64,000 bases of DNA from Halomonadaceae bacterium T82-2 (GTDB lineage: Bacteria; Pseudomonadota; Gammaproteobacteria; Pseudomonadales; Halomonadaceae): assembly GCA_001577635.1 (NCBI GenBank), contig LSBP01000010.1, forward strand, positions 1-64,000, given 5' to 3'. Under the pieces are notes generated by a model. The model saw only the letters and a program-made list of their open reading frames with translations, ran no database searches and was not told the origin of the DNA. Made by a program: the position numbers and the translations under genes. Shown in pieces: positions 17,617 to 28,078 of the stretch; the stretch's first letter is position 1; each line of letters opens with the position of its first letter.

Positions 17617-19316
17617 GAAGGGCTCACCAGGCCGATTCGATGGCGAAACAGCAGGCGCGGCAGGCCCAGCGCCAGGGCGAAGCCCGCGGCCGGCAGCAGC
17701 AGTTGCAGCAGGGCGTAGACGGCGGTCAGGCGCCGGTCGCCGCCGCTGGCCAGGCTTACCGCCTCGGTAGTGATGGTTGCCACTCGGCCCGCGCCCAGCA
17801 ACAGCGTGGGCAGGTACTGACCGATGCTTACCGCGAAGCCCACCGCCGCGGCGGTCAGCAGCGGCGCGGTCAGCAGCGGCAGGCGAACCCGCCAGAAGAC
17901 CCGCGAGGGCGAGGCACCCAGGCTACGGGCGAGCTGCGTCCAGCGCGGGTCGAGACGCCGGTGACTCTCGGCCAGCGAGAGAAACACGTAGGGCAGCACG
18001 AACACCACGTGGGCGCCGATCACCGCCGCGATCCCCGGCGCCAGACCGAGCTGGGTCTGGATCAGCACCAGCCCGAACAGGAAGGCCACCGGCGGCACCA
18101 GCAGCGGCAGGTAGAGCAGCCATTCGCTCCAGCGCCTGACGGGGCGGGTGCGCCGGCTCTCCGCTTCCAGCGCGCCGAGTACCAGCCCCAGCGAGACCAG
18201 CGTGGCGGCAAGTCCCACCTCGGCGGCGTGCTCGAGCGGCGCGGCGAGTCCGTCGAGCGCGCCTAACCAGTTGTCGGCGATCCAGGGCCAGGGCAGCGCC
18301 TCGGGGAAGGGCCAGTAGCCGGCCAGCGACCATAGCATGAGGCCGATCAGGCTGCCGATGATCAGGACCAGGGCGGCACCCAGTAGCCCCAACCCGGTCC
18401 AGCGCAATGCCGTATCGCCGAAAGCGCGGCGGCCGTCGCTCAGCCAGCCCCGGCAGGCGCGTGCCGTCAGGCCTTCCAGCGTCCACCAGACGAGCAGAGC
18501 CGCCAGTGTCACGCCGAGTTGCAGCAGCGCCCCGGCAGAAGCCATGAAGCGCATCGTCAGGTCGGGGTCGTTGAGCCAGCGCAGCACCGCGACCGAGAGC
18601 GGCGGCGGGGTGGTCGGGCCGAGGATCAGCGCCACGTCGACGGCGGAGGTGGCGAAGGCGATCACCGCGTAGACCGGCAGGCGCAGCAGCGGGTAGAGCC
18701 CCGGCAGGACCGCCTTGAGGAAGGCGGCCATGGGGCGATAGCCGAGTCCACGGGCGACGTCGAGGCGTTCGCCGGCGCGGCACTGGGGCAGGGCGGCGAG
18801 ACTCATCAGCAACAGGAAGGGGACTTCCTTGATCGTCAGCCCGATGATCAGCGCCAGCCCGTCGGGGTCGCCGGGGAACAGGTAGTCCGGCGGGTACTCC
18901 CAACCGCTTGGCCAGGGCGAGACCAGGCGCGCGGCAAGCCCCGAGGGCGTGAACAGGAACGCCAGGCCGATCGCTGCCGCGGCATGGGGCACGGCGAGCA
19001 GCGGCGACAGCAGACGTCGAACCACGCCGAACAGCCGGGTGTGCAGGAAGGCGCCGAGGAACAGCATCACGATGGCCAGCGACAGCCCCGCACTGGCCAG
19101 CCCGGTGACAGCGCTCAGGCGCACCATGTCGACGAGGCCGGGCGTTTCCCACAGGGCCTGCCAGTGGGCGAGCGTCGGCGAGGTGCCGCCCAGCGCCGGC
19201 AGCCAGCCGAAGGCCGGGGCGATCACCGCGCCCAGGCCGGCGGCGACCGGCAGACCGAGCACCGCCATGGCGAGCCACGGTGCGGGTCTGGTCCACAGCG
19301 CGTGCGGGTCGATCAT
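17613..19316 (-). CDS. ynjC: ABC importer permease, YnjC type (two fused domains)
   Basis: A 567-residue inner membrane protein with about twelve helices, made of two FbpB/ThiP-like permease domains in one chain. EAA-type loops are visible near DVARGLGYRPMAAFLKAVLPGLYP and, in the second half, LARSLGASPSRVFWRVRLP. It transports the ligand delivered by the binding protein, whose gene overlaps it by four bases upstream. Domain order and length match E. coli YnjC (about 511 residues), slightly longer. Confidence 0.85.
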   Translation of the reverse strand: MIDPHALWTRPAPWLAMAVLGLPVAAGLGAVIAPAFGWLPALGGTSPTLAHWQALWETPGLVDMVRLSAVTGLASAGLSLAIVMLFLGAFLHTRLFGVVRRLLSPLLAVPHAAAAIGLAFLFTPSGLAARLVSPWPSGWEYPPDYLFPGDPDGLALIIGLTIKEVPFLLLMSLAALPQCRAGERLDVARGLGYRPMAAFLKAVLPGLYPLLRLPVYAVIAFATSAVDVALILGPTTPPPLSVAVLRWLNDPDLTMRFMASAGALLQLGVTLAALLVWWTLEGLTARACRGWLSDGRRAFGDTALRWTGLGLLGAALVLIIGSLIGLMLWSLAGYWPFPEALPWPWIADNWLGALDGLAAPLEHAAEVGLAATLVSLGLVLGALEAESRRTRPVRRWSEWLLYLPLLVPPVAFLFGLVLIQTQLGLAPGIAAVIGAHVVFVLPYVFLSLAESHRRLDPRWTQLARSLGASPSRVFWRVRLPLLTAPLLTAAAVGFAVSIGQYLPTLLLGAGRVATITTEAVSLASGGDRRLTAVYALLQLLLPAAGFALALGLPRLLFRHRIGLVSPS

Positions 19317-20533
19317 CGGGCGCCGTAGCGGGCCTGCCAGGCCGACTCCAGGCGCGCCATCCAGCTCGGGTGCGGCTCGGCGAGGGTCTTGCCCAGGGCC
19401 CCGGCCGGCAGCCGGGTGGGGTTGTCGTCGGGTGTCTCGAAGGCCGCGCGCTGCGACGCGTCGAGACGCTCCATGGCCAGCACCGTGGCGTCGCCCCAGC
19501 CGTCTAGCGCCTGCTTGCGCGCCTGCGCCTCGGGAGCGAGCAGGAAGTTGGCGAGCACCAGCGCGCCGGCCTTGTGCGAGGCATTGAAGGGGATGGCGAC
19601 GAAGTGGACGTTACCCAGGGTGCCGCCGTCGAGCAGATAGCTACGGGTGGTCGGCGGCAACTGATGATCGGCGACCGCCGCGGCCGGCGCCGAGGGCGTG
19701 AAGGTCAAGGCCAGACTCAGTTCGCCGTCGCCCATCAGCTGGCGCAGGGCCGAGCCGCTGGCCGGGAAGGTGCGCCCCTCGCGCCACAGGTAGGGGTGTA
19801 GTCGATCCAGGTAATCCCACAGCGGCGCGGTGACGGCGTCGAAGTCGGCCTCGCCGACCGGGTGGTAGAGCGGCTCGCGGTCGTCGACCAGCCCCAGCAG
19901 CGCCTGCTTGAGAAAGCTCGAGCCGAGGAAGTCGGGCGGTAGCGGGTAGGTGAAGCGTCCCGGATGGGCCTGGGCCCAGTCGAGCAGTGCGTTCATGTCG
20001 CGCGGTGGCGTGTCGACGCGGGCGCTGTCGTAGTAGAAGGTGAGTTGCGCCTTGCCCCAGGGCGACTCGTAGCCCTCGGTGGGCAGGGTGAAGTCGTGGC
20101 TCACCTCGGGATGGGACTCGGGGGCGGTCAGCGCGTAGTGGGGCAGTCGGGTGGCGAAGGGACCGTAGAGCAGCCCGTTCTCCTTCATGGCCGCGAAGTT
20201 CTCGCCGTTGAGCCACACCAGATCGATGGCACCGTGATCGGCGTTGCCGGCGGCCTTTTCCGCCAGCACCCGGGAGACCGCCTCGGCGGTATCGCCGAGC
20301 TTGACGTGAACCACCCCGACGTCGTAGCGCTGCTGCATCTGAGCGCTCACCCAGTCGAGATAGCCGTTGACGTCGGCGTCGCCGCCCCAGGCGGCGAAAT
20401 AGACCGTCTGGCCGGCGGCCTCGTCGGTGACCGTGGACCAATCGTCGAGGGCATAGCCCTGGGCGGTACCGGCGACGAGCGCCAGCACGGCCAGCGACAG
20501 GGCGCGAGCCGCTCGGCGTGGTAAAAGGGGCAT
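19313..20533 (-). CDS. ynjB: ABC importer periplasmic binding protein, YnjB type
   Basis: A 406-residue periplasmic substrate-binding protein. A signal peptide covers residues 1 to about 27 (basic start, hydrophobic core SLAVLALVAGTAQG). The mature domain has AWGGDADVNGYLDWV near its start, which matches YnjB, and aromatic residues suited to ligand contact. First gene of the ynjBCD operon. It diverges from the AsmA-like gene across a 155-bp gap that must hold both promoters; I see no convincing operator there. Confidence 0.82.
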   Translation of the reverse strand: MPLLPRRAARALSLAVLALVAGTAQGYALDDWSTVTDEAAGQTVYFAAWGGDADVNGYLDWVSAQMQQRYDVGVVHVKLGDTAEAVSRVLAEKAAGNADHGAIDLVWLNGENFAAMKENGLLYGPFATRLPHYALTAPESHPEVSHDFTLPTEGYESPWGKAQLTFYYDSARVDTPPRDMNALLDWAQAHPGRFTYPLPPDFLGSSFLKQALLGLVDDREPLYHPVGEADFDAVTAPLWDYLDRLHPYLWREGRTFPASGSALRQLMGDGELSLALTFTPSAPAAAVADHQLPPTTRSYLLDGGTLGNVHFVAIPFNASHKAGALVLANFLLAPEAQARKQALDGWGDATVLAMERLDASQRAAFETPDDNPTRLPAGALGKTLAEPHPSWMARLESAWQARYGAR

Positions 20534-20688
20534 CGCAAGGCCTCCTGGCTACGGATGAGTCGGGACGTTTTTCCTTTACGTGCAGCGTGCCCTTAAAGAT
20601 GCACCTTGACCAGTGACGTCTGTGCAGGGGATTGGCCGGTATCGTCGCCAACTGCCACGCTGAAAGGATCTCATCGCAGGAGTCGTGC

Positions 20689-22572
20689 ATGGCAGAGGAC
20701 GATGCCGCACAGCCAGACACCCGAACAGGAAAGCCTCGCTCGCGAAAGCGCCCTTGGACGATCGCCCTGACGCTGATCGCGGTAGTGGTCATGTTGCTTG
20801 CCGCCGGCTGGTGGGCGCTGCCGCGCATCATCGAATCGCAGCTCGTCGAGGCGCTTTCCGCGACTACCGGTCGCGAGGTGACGATCGATGCCGTCGAGGT
20901 GACGCCCTGGCAGGCCCGGGTGCGGATCGAGGGGCTGCGCATCGCCGGGAAGGGCGAGCAACCGGTGCTGGTCAGCCCCGCGGTAACGGCCCGGATCGCC
21001 TGGGCATCGCTATGGCACAGCGGCTGGCACATCGAGCGGCTGCACTTCAGCGCTCCGCGGCTGCGCTTGATCTGGCTGTCCGGCGGCGACTGGAACCTGG
21101 CTCGCATGTTTGGCGACGACGGTGGAAACAGGAGTGACGATGGCGGTAAGCAGGGCTCCCGCCTGCGCATCGACCGGGTGAGTGCCGAGCGGGGGCATTT
21201 CGACTGGATCAACCGCCGTCTCGCCCAGCCGGTGACGCTGTCGCTCGATCAGGTGTCGCTGACCGCCACCGGTTTCGATCCGCGCAACAAGACGCCGATG
21301 GATCTCGACGCCCGGGCGAGCTGGGCGGGCCAGCCGTTGACCGCCAAGGGCAAGCTGGGCTTCGCGCCCTGGCAGGCCGACCTCGACCTGAGCGTCGAGT
21401 CGTTGCCGCTTTCGGTGCTGCGTGGCTATCTCGCCCACCTGACCCGTGCCGACATCCGCCAGGGGAGCCTGAGCAGCCAGGTCCAGTTGCAGGCCGGGGC
21501 GGCCAGTCGGCACGGCACCACGGTGGCGGCGCAGGGCTCGCTCGCCGATCTCGAGGCGGCGACGCCCGGCGGCCAGCCGCTGGGACGCTTCGCCCGGGTT
21601 CGGGTGAAGGGGCTTCACTTCACCAGCGACGACCAGCGGCTCGCCATCGAGTCGATCGCGCTCGACCGCCCCTGGCTCAAGGTGACCCTCGACGAGTCGC
21701 TGTCCACCAACCTGAGTACCTGGCTGCCGCCCGATTCCGGTGGCGACGGCGGGGGCGGGGGCCTGGGTTTTTCCATCGCCCGGCTGAGCATCGCAAAGGG
21801 CGAGGTGGCGCTCGACGACCGTCATCTCTCGCAAGCCGTGACCCTCGATCTCGAGGAGCTCGAGGGCGACTGGAAGGATCTTTCCAACGTCAAGGGCGGC
21901 GGTGGGCCCCTGGCGCTGCGGGGCCGGGTCGATGCGTCCTCTCCGCTGCGCATCGACGGCACCTTCGATCCGCTGGGCAAGCGGATGCAGGGCGACATGC
22001 ACCTGCACGTCGAGAAGCTGGCGCTGACCACCTTCGCTCCCTATATCCGTCACTTCGGCGGCTATCACATCGACCAGGGGCGACTGACCCTGGACGTCGC
22101 CTATCGGCTCGACAGCGGGCGGTTGCGCGCCGAGAACCATGTCGTGCTGCATCAACTGGAGCTCGGCAAGCCGGTGCCAGGCGAGAAGATCGATCTGCCG
22201 GTGAAGATGATCGTGGGCCTGCTGCAGGGGGGCGACGGGGTGATTCGCCTCGACGTGCCGCTGACCATGCCGCTCGACGATCCGTCGCTCGATGTCGGCA
22301 GCGTGGTCGGTCAGGCGATCCGCGAGGCGCTGGAAAATCTGATCTCCTCGCCGCTCGAGACGCTCTCCGAGATGACCGGCGGCAACGAGGAGCCGGACAA
22401 GAGCCAGGCAGGCAAGGAGAACCAGAATCCCGAGGAAGGCCAGCGACCTCAGGCCAATCCGGATAGCCAGTCGACGCCGGACAGCCAGCAGGGCGACTCG
22501 GCCGTGGGCGGTGATTCGTCGCATTCCCCGCCCGATTCGACACTCTACGAGCGGGCGCGCACCCGGCAGTGA
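20689..22572 (+). CDS. AsmA/DUF748 family envelope protein
   Basis: A 627-residue protein with one N-terminal membrane helix (about residues 28-48), a long periplasmic part built of AsmA/DUF748-type repeats, and an acidic, Gln/Asn/Ser-rich disordered C-terminus of about 75 residues. AsmA-like proteins form hydrophobic grooves that bridge inner and outer membrane for lipid transfer. AGGAG at 20678-20682 picks the ATG at 20689 over an upstream ATG at 20632. The fit to DUF748 is by layout and by the VRIEGLRI and LDLDVSVESLP-like segments. Confidence 0.7.
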   Translation: MAEDDAAQPDTRTGKPRSRKRPWTIALTLIAVVVMLLAAGWWALPRIIESQLVEALSATTGREVTIDAVEVTPWQARVRIEGLRIAGKGEQPVLVSPAVTARIAWASLWHSGWHIERLHFSAPRLRLIWLSGGDWNLARMFGDDGGNRSDDGGKQGSRLRIDRVSAERGHFDWINRRLAQPVTLSLDQVSLTATGFDPRNKTPMDLDARASWAGQPLTAKGKLGFAPWQADLDLSVESLPLSVLRGYLAHLTRADIRQGSLSSQVQLQAGAASRHGTTVAAQGSLADLEAATPGGQPLGRFARVRVKGLHFTSDDQRLAIESIALDRPWLKVTLDESLSTNLSTWLPPDSGGDGGGGGLGFSIARLSIAKGEVALDDRHLSQAVTLDLEELEGDWKDLSNVKGGGGPLALRGRVDASSPLRIDGTFDPLGKRMQGDMHLHVEKLALTTFAPYIRHFGGYHIDQGRLTLDVAYRLDSGRLRAENHVVLHQLELGKPVPGEKIDLPVKMIVGLLQGGDGVIRLDVPLTMPLDDPSLDVGSVVGQAIREALENLISSPLETLSEMTGGNEEPDKSQAGKENQNPEEGQRPQANPDSQSTPDSQQGDSAVGGDSSHSPPDSTLYERARTRQ

Positions 22573-22655
22573 CGCTTTGCCGCTGCAATTAGATAGCGGC
22601 TTCCTTGGGAGAGCACTAGCTTTACTACAGCGCCAATCGACAAGCGAGAGGTGCC

Positions 22656-24152
22656 ATGCTATCCAGGCGTTCGGGTTCCAGCCTCCATCGTCGTCTCTGC
22701 TGGCTGATGCTTCTGCTGGGCGGACTGCTGCTGTTTGCGGTGGCAAGCGCGCAACAGGCGTCTCAAGGCCAGCGCCAGGCCCTGGTGATGACCCTGCACG
22801 GCAGCGTGGGCCCGGCGACCAGCGACTATTTCCAGCGCGGCCTGGCCCGGGCGGAAGACCAGGACATGGCGCTCGTCGTGCTGCGCCTCGATACCCCGGG
22901 CGGGCTCGATGCCGCGATGCGCGACATGATCCAGGCGATGCTCACCAGTTCGGTGCCGGTCGCGGTCTACGTCGCGCCCGACGGCGCGCGCGCCGCGAGC
23001 GCCGGCACCTACCTGCTCTACGCCAGCCACGTCGCGGCGATGGCGCCGTCCACGCACCTTGGCTCGGCGACACCGGTGCAGATCGGCGGCGGTGGTCTGC
23101 TGCCGGGCGGCTCGCCCGAGTCGGAACCGGAAAAGGGCAGCGGCGAATCGGGCCAGAATGGAAAGAGTAGCGAAAAGACTCCGCCCACCGACGACAGCGG
23201 ATCAAAACGCCGCGGCGACACTGCCATGGAGCGCAAGGTGCTCGAGGATGCGGTGGCCACCATTCGCAGCCTGGCCGAGCGACACGGTCGCAACGCCGAC
23301 TGGGCGGAGCAGGCGGTGCGCGAGGCGGTCAACCTGACGGCCCGTGAGGCGCTCGACAACAATGTCATCGACGTCATCGCCCGCGACGTGCCCGACCTGC
23401 TCGACAAGATCGACGGTCGCCAGGTGGTGATGGCCGACGGCACGCGCTCGCTCGATACCGCCGGTCTGTCGATCGTGCGCTTCGATCCCGACTGGCGCAC
23501 CGAACTGCTGAGCGTGATCTCGGACCCCAACGTTGCCTATTTTCTGATGATTCTCGGCTTCTACGGGCTGGTCTTCGAACTGCTCAGCCCGGGGGCGCTG
23601 GTGCCCGGGGTGGTCGGCGGAATCTGCCTGCTGCTGGCGCTGTTCGCCTTCCAGGTGCTGCCGATCAACTACGCCGGGCTGGGGCTGGTGGTCCTGGGGC
23701 TGGCGCTGATCGTCGGCGAGGCGATGATGCCCAGCTTCGGGGTGCTGGGCATCGGCGGGATCGTCGCCTTCGTCGCCGGTTCGGTCATTCTCATGGACGA
23801 TCGCAACCTGGCCGTGTCGCTGCCGCTGATCGGTGGCGTGGCGCTGGTCGCCTCGGGGTTCATGCTGTGGGTGGCAATGCGCTTTCTGCGTCTGCGACGG
23901 CGCCGGCCCCAGACCGGCCAGGACGAGATGATCGGCGCCCGTGCCACCGCGTTGGACGATTTCCGGGGCGATGTCGAGGCCGAGGGGCATGTGTGGCTGC
24001 ACGGCGAACGCTGGCGGGCACGCAGCCAGGGGCCGGTAAAGGCCGGCGAGTCACTCACGGTGGTGGCGATCGACGGGCTGACCGTCGAGGTCGTGCCCGA
24101 CGATGCGGCATCGCCCGACCCGCCACCCTCCGTATCGGGAGAATCGACATGA
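22656..24152 (+). CDS. NfeD-family membrane serine protease (ClpP class)
   Basis: A 498-residue NfeD1b-type protein: signal or anchor helix (residues about 13-32), a ClpP-like protease domain (about 42-240) with the catalytic Ser in [13 protein letters not shown] and a Lys in the ERKVLEDAV region, then four to five membrane helices (about 290-420) and a C-terminal OB-fold (NfeD) domain. An insertion of about 45 charged residues (Gly/Ser/Glu/Lys-rich) sits inside the protease domain. Such proteases cleave stomatin-like partners, and the slipin gene follows with an ATGA overlap. Confidence 0.88.
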   Translation: MLSRRSGSSLHRRLCWLMLLLGGLLLFAVASAQQASQGQRQALVMTLHGSVGPATSDYFQRGLARAEDQDMALVVLRLDTPGGLDAAMRDMIQAMLTSSVPVAVYVAPDGARAASAGTYLLYASHVAAMAPSTHLGSATPVQIGGGGLLPGGSPESEPEKGSGESGQNGKSSEKTPPTDDSGSKRRGDTAMERKVLEDAVATIRSLAERHGRNADWAEQAVREAVNLTAREALDNNVIDVIARDVPDLLDKIDGRQVVMADGTRSLDTAGLSIVRFDPDWRTELLSVISDPNVAYFLMILGFYGLVFELLSPGALVPGVVGGICLLLALFAFQVLPINYAGLGLVVLGLALIVGEAMMPSFGVLGIGGIVAFVAGSVILMDDRNLAVSLPLIGGVALVASGFMLWVAMRFLRLRRRRPQTGQDEMIGARATALDDFRGDVEAEGHVWLHGERWRARSQGPVKAGESLTVVAIDGLTVEVVPDDAASPDPPPSVSGEST

Positions 24153-24973
24153 TGCTGTCCTACCTGGTTCCGCTGGTCCTGGTGCTGCTGTTGATCGGCG
24201 CCTCGATTCGTATCCTGCCCGAGTACAAGCGCGGGGTGGTGTTCTTCCTGGGTCGCTTCCAGGCGGTCAAGGGCCCGGGGCTGTTCATCATCATCCCGGT
24301 GATCCAGAAGATGCAGGTGGTCGACCTGCGCCTGGTGACCCTCGACGTGCCCGAGCAGGACGTGATTTCGCAGGACAACGTCACCGTGCGGGTCAACGCG
24401 GTGCTCTACTTCCGTGTGGTCGACCCGGAGAAGGCGATCATCCAGGTCGAGCACTTCGGCATGGCGACCAGCCAGCTGGCGCAGACCACCCTGCGCTCGG
24501 TGCTCGGCAAGCACGATCTCGACGAGATGCTCTCCGAGCGCGACCGACTCAACGACGATATCCAGGAGATCCTGGACACCCAGACCGAAGGCTGGGGCAT
24601 CAAGGTCGCCAACGTCGAGATCAAGCACGTCGATCTCGACGAGAGCATGATCCGCGCCATTGCCCGCCAGGCCGAGGCGGAGCGTGAGCGGCGCGCCAAG
24701 GTGATCCACGCCGAGGGTGAGCTGCAGGCCTCGCACAAGCTGCTCGAGGCCGCCGACGTGATGGCGGCCAACCCCATGGCCCTGCAGTTGCGCTACCTGC
24801 AGACGATGAGCGACATGAGTGGCAAGAATAACTCGACGGTCATCTTTCCCATGCCCATGGACCTGCTCAAGGGCTTCTCCGCCATGGCGGGCAAGGTTCC
24901 ACAGGCCGGTGCCGGCGCGCCGCCGCGTGATGACGGCGAGGCGCCGCCCGGAAACGACGACGCCACCCGCTGA
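24149..24973 (+). CDS. Slipin (stomatin/SPFH family protein)
   Basis: A 274-residue SPFH protein with one N-terminal membrane hairpin (about residues 2-20), an SPFH domain from [13 protein letters not shown] to about residue 190, a charged coiled-coil stretch ([18 protein letters not shown]) and a short Pro/Gly-rich tail. It scaffolds membrane microdomains and is the usual partner of NfeD proteases. The start at 24149 overlaps the nfeD stop codon, so the two are coupled. Confidence 0.9.
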   Translation: MMLSYLVPLVLVLLLIGASIRILPEYKRGVVFFLGRFQAVKGPGLFIIIPVIQKMQVVDLRLVTLDVPEQDVISQDNVTVRVNAVLYFRVVDPEKAIIQVEHFGMATSQLAQTTLRSVLGKHDLDEMLSERDRLNDDIQEILDTQTEGWGIKVANVEIKHVDLDESMIRAIARQAEAERERRAKVIHAEGELQASHKLLEAADVMAANPMALQLRYLQTMSDMSGKNNSTVIFPMPMDLLKGFSAMAGKVPQAGAGAPPRDDGEAPPGNDDATR

Positions 24974-24984
24974 GGGTGGCGTCG
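24958..24984. terminator. Hairpin spanning the slipin stop codon
   Basis: Perfect 11-bp stem (CGACGCCACCC with GGGTGGCGTCG) and a 5-base loop that contains the slipin TGA stop. It lies between the convergent slipin and gabT genes and can serve both. Confidence 0.6.
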
Positions 24985-25006
24985 AACGACGGCGGCGACG
25001 GCGCGG

Positions 25007-26284
25007 TCAGCCGGCCAGCTCGGCGATCGCCGACTCGACGATGTCCAGGCCTTCCTCGACCAGGCTGCCCTCGGCGGTCAGCGGCACCAGGATGCGGATG
25101 GTGTTGGCGTAGAAACCGCAGGAGAGCAGGATCAGTCCCTTCTCGCGGGCCTTGGCACACACCGCCTGGGTCAGTGCCGGGTCCGGCTCGCCGCTTGCCG
25201 GGTCGACGAACTCGAAGGCCGCCATGGCACCCAGGTGGCGGGCGTGGGCGACGGCGCCGAAGCGCGACTCCCAGGTCGCGAAGCGCTCGGCCAGGGCCCG
25301 GCCCAGGCGTTCACTCCTGGCGAGGATGTCTTCCTCCTCGATGGCCTCGATGACCGCCAGCGCCGCGGCACAGGCCAGCGGGTTGCCACTGTAGGTACCG
25401 CCCAGCGAGTTGGGACCGGAGGCGTCCATGACCGCGGCGTTGCCGACCACCGCTGACAGCGGCATGCCGTCGGCCAGGCTCTTGGCCATGGTGACGATAT
25501 CCGGCGCGACGCCGCTGTGCTCGATGGCAAACAGCTTGCCGGTCCGCGCGAAGCCGGATTGGACCTCGTCGACGATCAGCAGGATGCCGTGCTCGTCGCA
25601 CAGGGCGCGCAGCTGCTCGAGGAAGTAGGTCGAGGCGATGTAGAAGCCGCCCTCGCCCTGCACCGGCTCGATGACGATCGCCGCGGTGCGATGCGGGGCG
25701 ATGTCGGTCTTGAAGACCTTCTTCAGGCCGGCCAGGGCCTCGTCGTCGCTGATGCCGTGCAGCGGGTTGGGGTAGGGCGCGCGATAGACGTCGCCCGGCA
25801 TGGGGCCGAAGTCGTTCTTGTAGGGCATGACCTTGCCGGTCATGGCCAGCGTCATGAAGGTGCGCCCGTGGAAGCTGCCGTCGAAGCAGATCACGCCGCT
25901 GCGGCCGGTGGCGGCGCGGGCGATCTTGACGGCGTTCTCCAGCGCCTCGGCACCGGTGTTGACCAGCAGCGCCTTGCGTGTCGCGTCGCGGGTCGGGGTC
26001 AACTCGCACAGCCGCTGGGCCAGCTGCACGTAGGGGGCATAGGGCATCACCGTGGCGCAGGTGTGCATCACGCGGTCGAGCTGGGCCTTGACGGCCTCGA
26101 CCACCCGGGGATGGCGATGGCCCAGGTTGAGCACGCCGATGCCGCCGGCGAAGTCGATCCAGCGGCGGCCGTCGGCGTCCCAGATCTCGGCGTTCTCGGC
26201 ACGATCGGCGAAGACGGTGGTGGGCGAGGCGGCGCCGCTGGCGACGTACTGGTCCTTCAGGGCGTTGAGTTCGGCATTGGTCAT
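25007..26284 (-). CDS. gabT: 4-aminobutyrate aminotransferase
   Basis: A 425-residue class III aminotransferase that moves the amino group of GABA (and probably 5-aminovalerate) to 2-oxoglutarate, giving succinate semialdehyde or glutarate semialdehyde. Motifs are ILLIVDEVQSGFARTG and the PLP lysine in IVTMAKSLADGMPLS. The start at 26284 (MTNAELNALKDQ) is typical of GabT; longer in-frame extensions do not resemble the family. A hairpin (26304-26325) lies 20 bp before the start. A repeat copy and a terminator separate it from gabD, so it likely has its own promoter. Confidence 0.9.
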   Translation of the reverse strand: MTNAELNALKDQYVASGAASPTTVFADRAENAEIWDADGRRWIDFAGGIGVLNLGHRHPRVVEAVKAQLDRVMHTCATVMPYAPYVQLAQRLCELTPTRDATRKALLVNTGAEALENAVKIARAATGRSGVICFDGSFHGRTFMTLAMTGKVMPYKNDFGPMPGDVYRAPYPNPLHGISDDEALAGLKKVFKTDIAPHRTAAIVIEPVQGEGGFYIASTYFLEQLRALCDEHGILLIVDEVQSGFARTGKLFAIEHSGVAPDIVTMAKSLADGMPLSAVVGNAAVMDASGPNSLGGTYSGNPLACAAALAVIEAIEEEDILARSERLGRALAERFATWESRFGAVAHARHLGAMAAFEFVDPASGEPDPALTQAVCAKAREKGLILLSCGFYANTIRILVPLTAEGSLVEEGLDIVESAIAELAG

Positions 26285-26449
26285 GCAGGCAGACTCCAGT
26301 GGTTGGCCGCCGTGAACGGCGGCCAGGGGTGGTTGATGATCCTGAGCGAGAGCGAATGGGGTCGAGAGCGTCGCACCCTGTCGATTGCCGTGGCGCGCCG
26401 TCGGGAATGAATTCCCTCCCACGAGGCCTATCGCGAATCGTTGGTGGAA

Positions 26450-26472
26450 ACAAAAGCGCAGCCCGCTTTTGT
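26450..26472 (-). terminator. Intrinsic terminator-like hairpin downstream of gabD
   Basis: Stem ACAAAAGC/GCTTTTGT, 8 bp, with a 7-base loop and TT following on the minus strand. It lies after gabD and the repeat copy, before gabT. The rest of 26285-26449 holds only the hairpin at 26304-26325. Confidence 0.5.
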
Positions 26473-26476
26473 CCCG

Positions 26477-26619
26477 GGGTTTGTCTGAAAAGTCGGCGAG
26501 CGACGATCAGGCAAGGCAAAAATCAGCGAAAAAGCGGAGTTTACGGAGTGTAAATGAGCATTTTGAGCTGATTTTTAACGCAGCATGATCGAGCGCAGCC
26601 AGTTTTCAGACAAAGCCTA
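26477..26619 (-). repeat. Dispersed palindromic element, copy 3
   Basis: Complete 143-bp copy on the minus strand. Read on that strand it begins TAGGCTTTGTCTGAAAAC and ends CTTTTCAGACAAACCCC. The TAG is the gabD stop codon. Inner arms AAAAATCAGC and GCTGATTTTT are intact. It is the copy most similar to copy 1. Confidence 0.9.
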
Positions 26620-28065
26620 GAGGCCGCCGAGGCAGGCGTACTTCATCTCGGTAAACTCCTCGAGGCCGTGATGCGAGCCCTCGCGGCCCAGCCCCGATTC
26701 CTTGATGCCACCGAAGGGGGCCAGCTCGGTGGAGATGAGCCCTTCGTTGACGCCCACCATGCCGTACTCCAGGGCTTCCAGGGTGTGGAAGATGCGCCGG
26801 TAGTCGCGGCTGTAGAAGTAGGCGGCCAGGCCGAAGGGGGTGTCGTTGGCCAGGGCGATGGCTTCCGCGTCGTTGTCGAAGCGGAACACCGGGGCCAGCG
26901 GGCCGAAGGTCTCTTCCTCGGCCACGGCCATGTCGCGGGTGGCGTCGGCGATCACCGTGGGCGTGAAGAACTGCGCGCCCGCGGGGTGGGGCTCGCCTCC
27001 GCACAGCAGGCGGGCGCCCTTTTCCAGCGCGTCGCCGACGTGACGCCGGACCTTGTCCACCGCGGCGGCGTTGATGAGCGGGCCGATCTGCACGCCCGGC
27101 TCGCGGCCGTCGCCGACCTTGAGGGCGGTCACGCGGGCGGTCAGCTTGTCGAGGAAGGCATCGTAGACGCCCGACTGCACCAGCAAGCGATTGGTGCACA
27201 CGCAGGTCTGCCCGGCGTTGCGGAACTTGGCGGCGATCGCGCCGTCGACGGCGGCGTCCAGGTCGGCATCGTCGAAGACGATGAACGGCGCATTGCCGCC
27301 CAGCTCCATGGCGGTCTTCTTGACCGTGCCCGCGCACTGGGCCAGCAGGGTCTTGCCGACCGGGGTGGAACCGGTGAACGAGACCTTGCGCACCCGCGGG
27401 TCGGTGGTCAGGACCTCGCCGATCGCCGCGGGCTGCTCGCTGGTGACCACATTGAGCACCCCGGCCGGGATGCCGGCCTGCTCGGCCAGGCGGGCCAGCG
27501 CCAGTGCGGTCAGCGGGGTCGCCTCGGCGGGCTTGATCACCACCGTGCAGCCGGCGGCGATCGCGGGGGCGCACTTGCGGGTGATCATCGCCAGCGGAAA
27601 GTTCCACGGCGTGATGGCCGCGACCACGCCGACCGGCTCGCGGGTGACCAGCATGCGCTTGTCCGGGCTCTGCATGGGCAGCGTCTCGCCGCTCAGCGTC
27701 TTGGCCTGCTCGGCGAAGAATTCGACGAACGAGGCGCCGTAGGTCACCTCGCCCCGGGACTCGGCGAGCGGCTTGCCCTGCTCGCGCGTCATCAGCTCGG
27801 CGAGCGTCTCGCCGGCGTCGACGATGGCGTCGAACCAGGCCCGCAGCCGTCGGCTGCGCTCCTTCACCGGGGTGGCGCGCCAGGCCGGTAGCGCCCGGTG
27901 GGCGGCGGCCACGGCGTCGCGGGCGTCGGCGGCGTCGAGATCGGCGACCTGCGCCAGCGTCTCGCCGCTGGCGGGGTCGGTGACCGGGAAGCGGCGCCGT
28001 CCGGGGCGCCACTCGCCGCCGATGCAGGCATCGACGGGCTGACCTTGGGTGAACAGGTCGATCAT
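26617..28065 (-). CDS. gabD: Succinate-semialdehyde dehydrogenase (NADP+)
   Basis: A 482-residue aldehyde dehydrogenase that oxidises succinate semialdehyde (and glutarate semialdehyde) after GabT. Motifs are TPWNFPLAMITRK, FTGSTPVGKT, MELGGNAPF (Glu base) and catalytic Cys in NAGQTCVCTNR. Length equals E. coli GabD. It follows the permease gene by 13 bp on the same strand. Its TAG stop is part of the adjacent repeat, and its C-terminus has the normal family length, so the repeat has not truncated it. Confidence 0.9.
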   Translation of the reverse strand: MIDLFTQGQPVDACIGGEWRPGRRRFPVTDPASGETLAQVADLDAADARDAVAAAHRALPAWRATPVKERSRRLRAWFDAIVDAGETLAELMTREQGKPLAESRGEVTYGASFVEFFAEQAKTLSGETLPMQSPDKRMLVTREPVGVVAAITPWNFPLAMITRKCAPAIAAGCTVVIKPAEATPLTALALARLAEQAGIPAGVLNVVTSEQPAAIGEVLTTDPRVRKVSFTGSTPVGKTLLAQCAGTVKKTAMELGGNAPFIVFDDADLDAAVDGAIAAKFRNAGQTCVCTNRLLVQSGVYDAFLDKLTARVTALKVGDGREPGVQIGPLINAAAVDKVRRHVGDALEKGARLLCGGEPHPAGAQFFTPTVIADATRDMAVAEEETFGPLAPVFRFDNDAEAIALANDTPFGLAAYFYSRDYRRIFHTLEALEYGMVGVNEGLISTELAPFGGIKESGLGREGSHHGLEEFTEMKYACLGGL

Positions 28066-28078
28066 GGAGCGTGTTTCC

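Noticed and set aside
26299-26588. Small ORFs whose products contain KSAKKRSL and VNEHFELIF
   Set aside because: They are translations of the dispersed repeat; the same peptides appear wherever a copy lies, on either strand, without ribosome sites. Similar short ORFs overlap copies 1 and 2.
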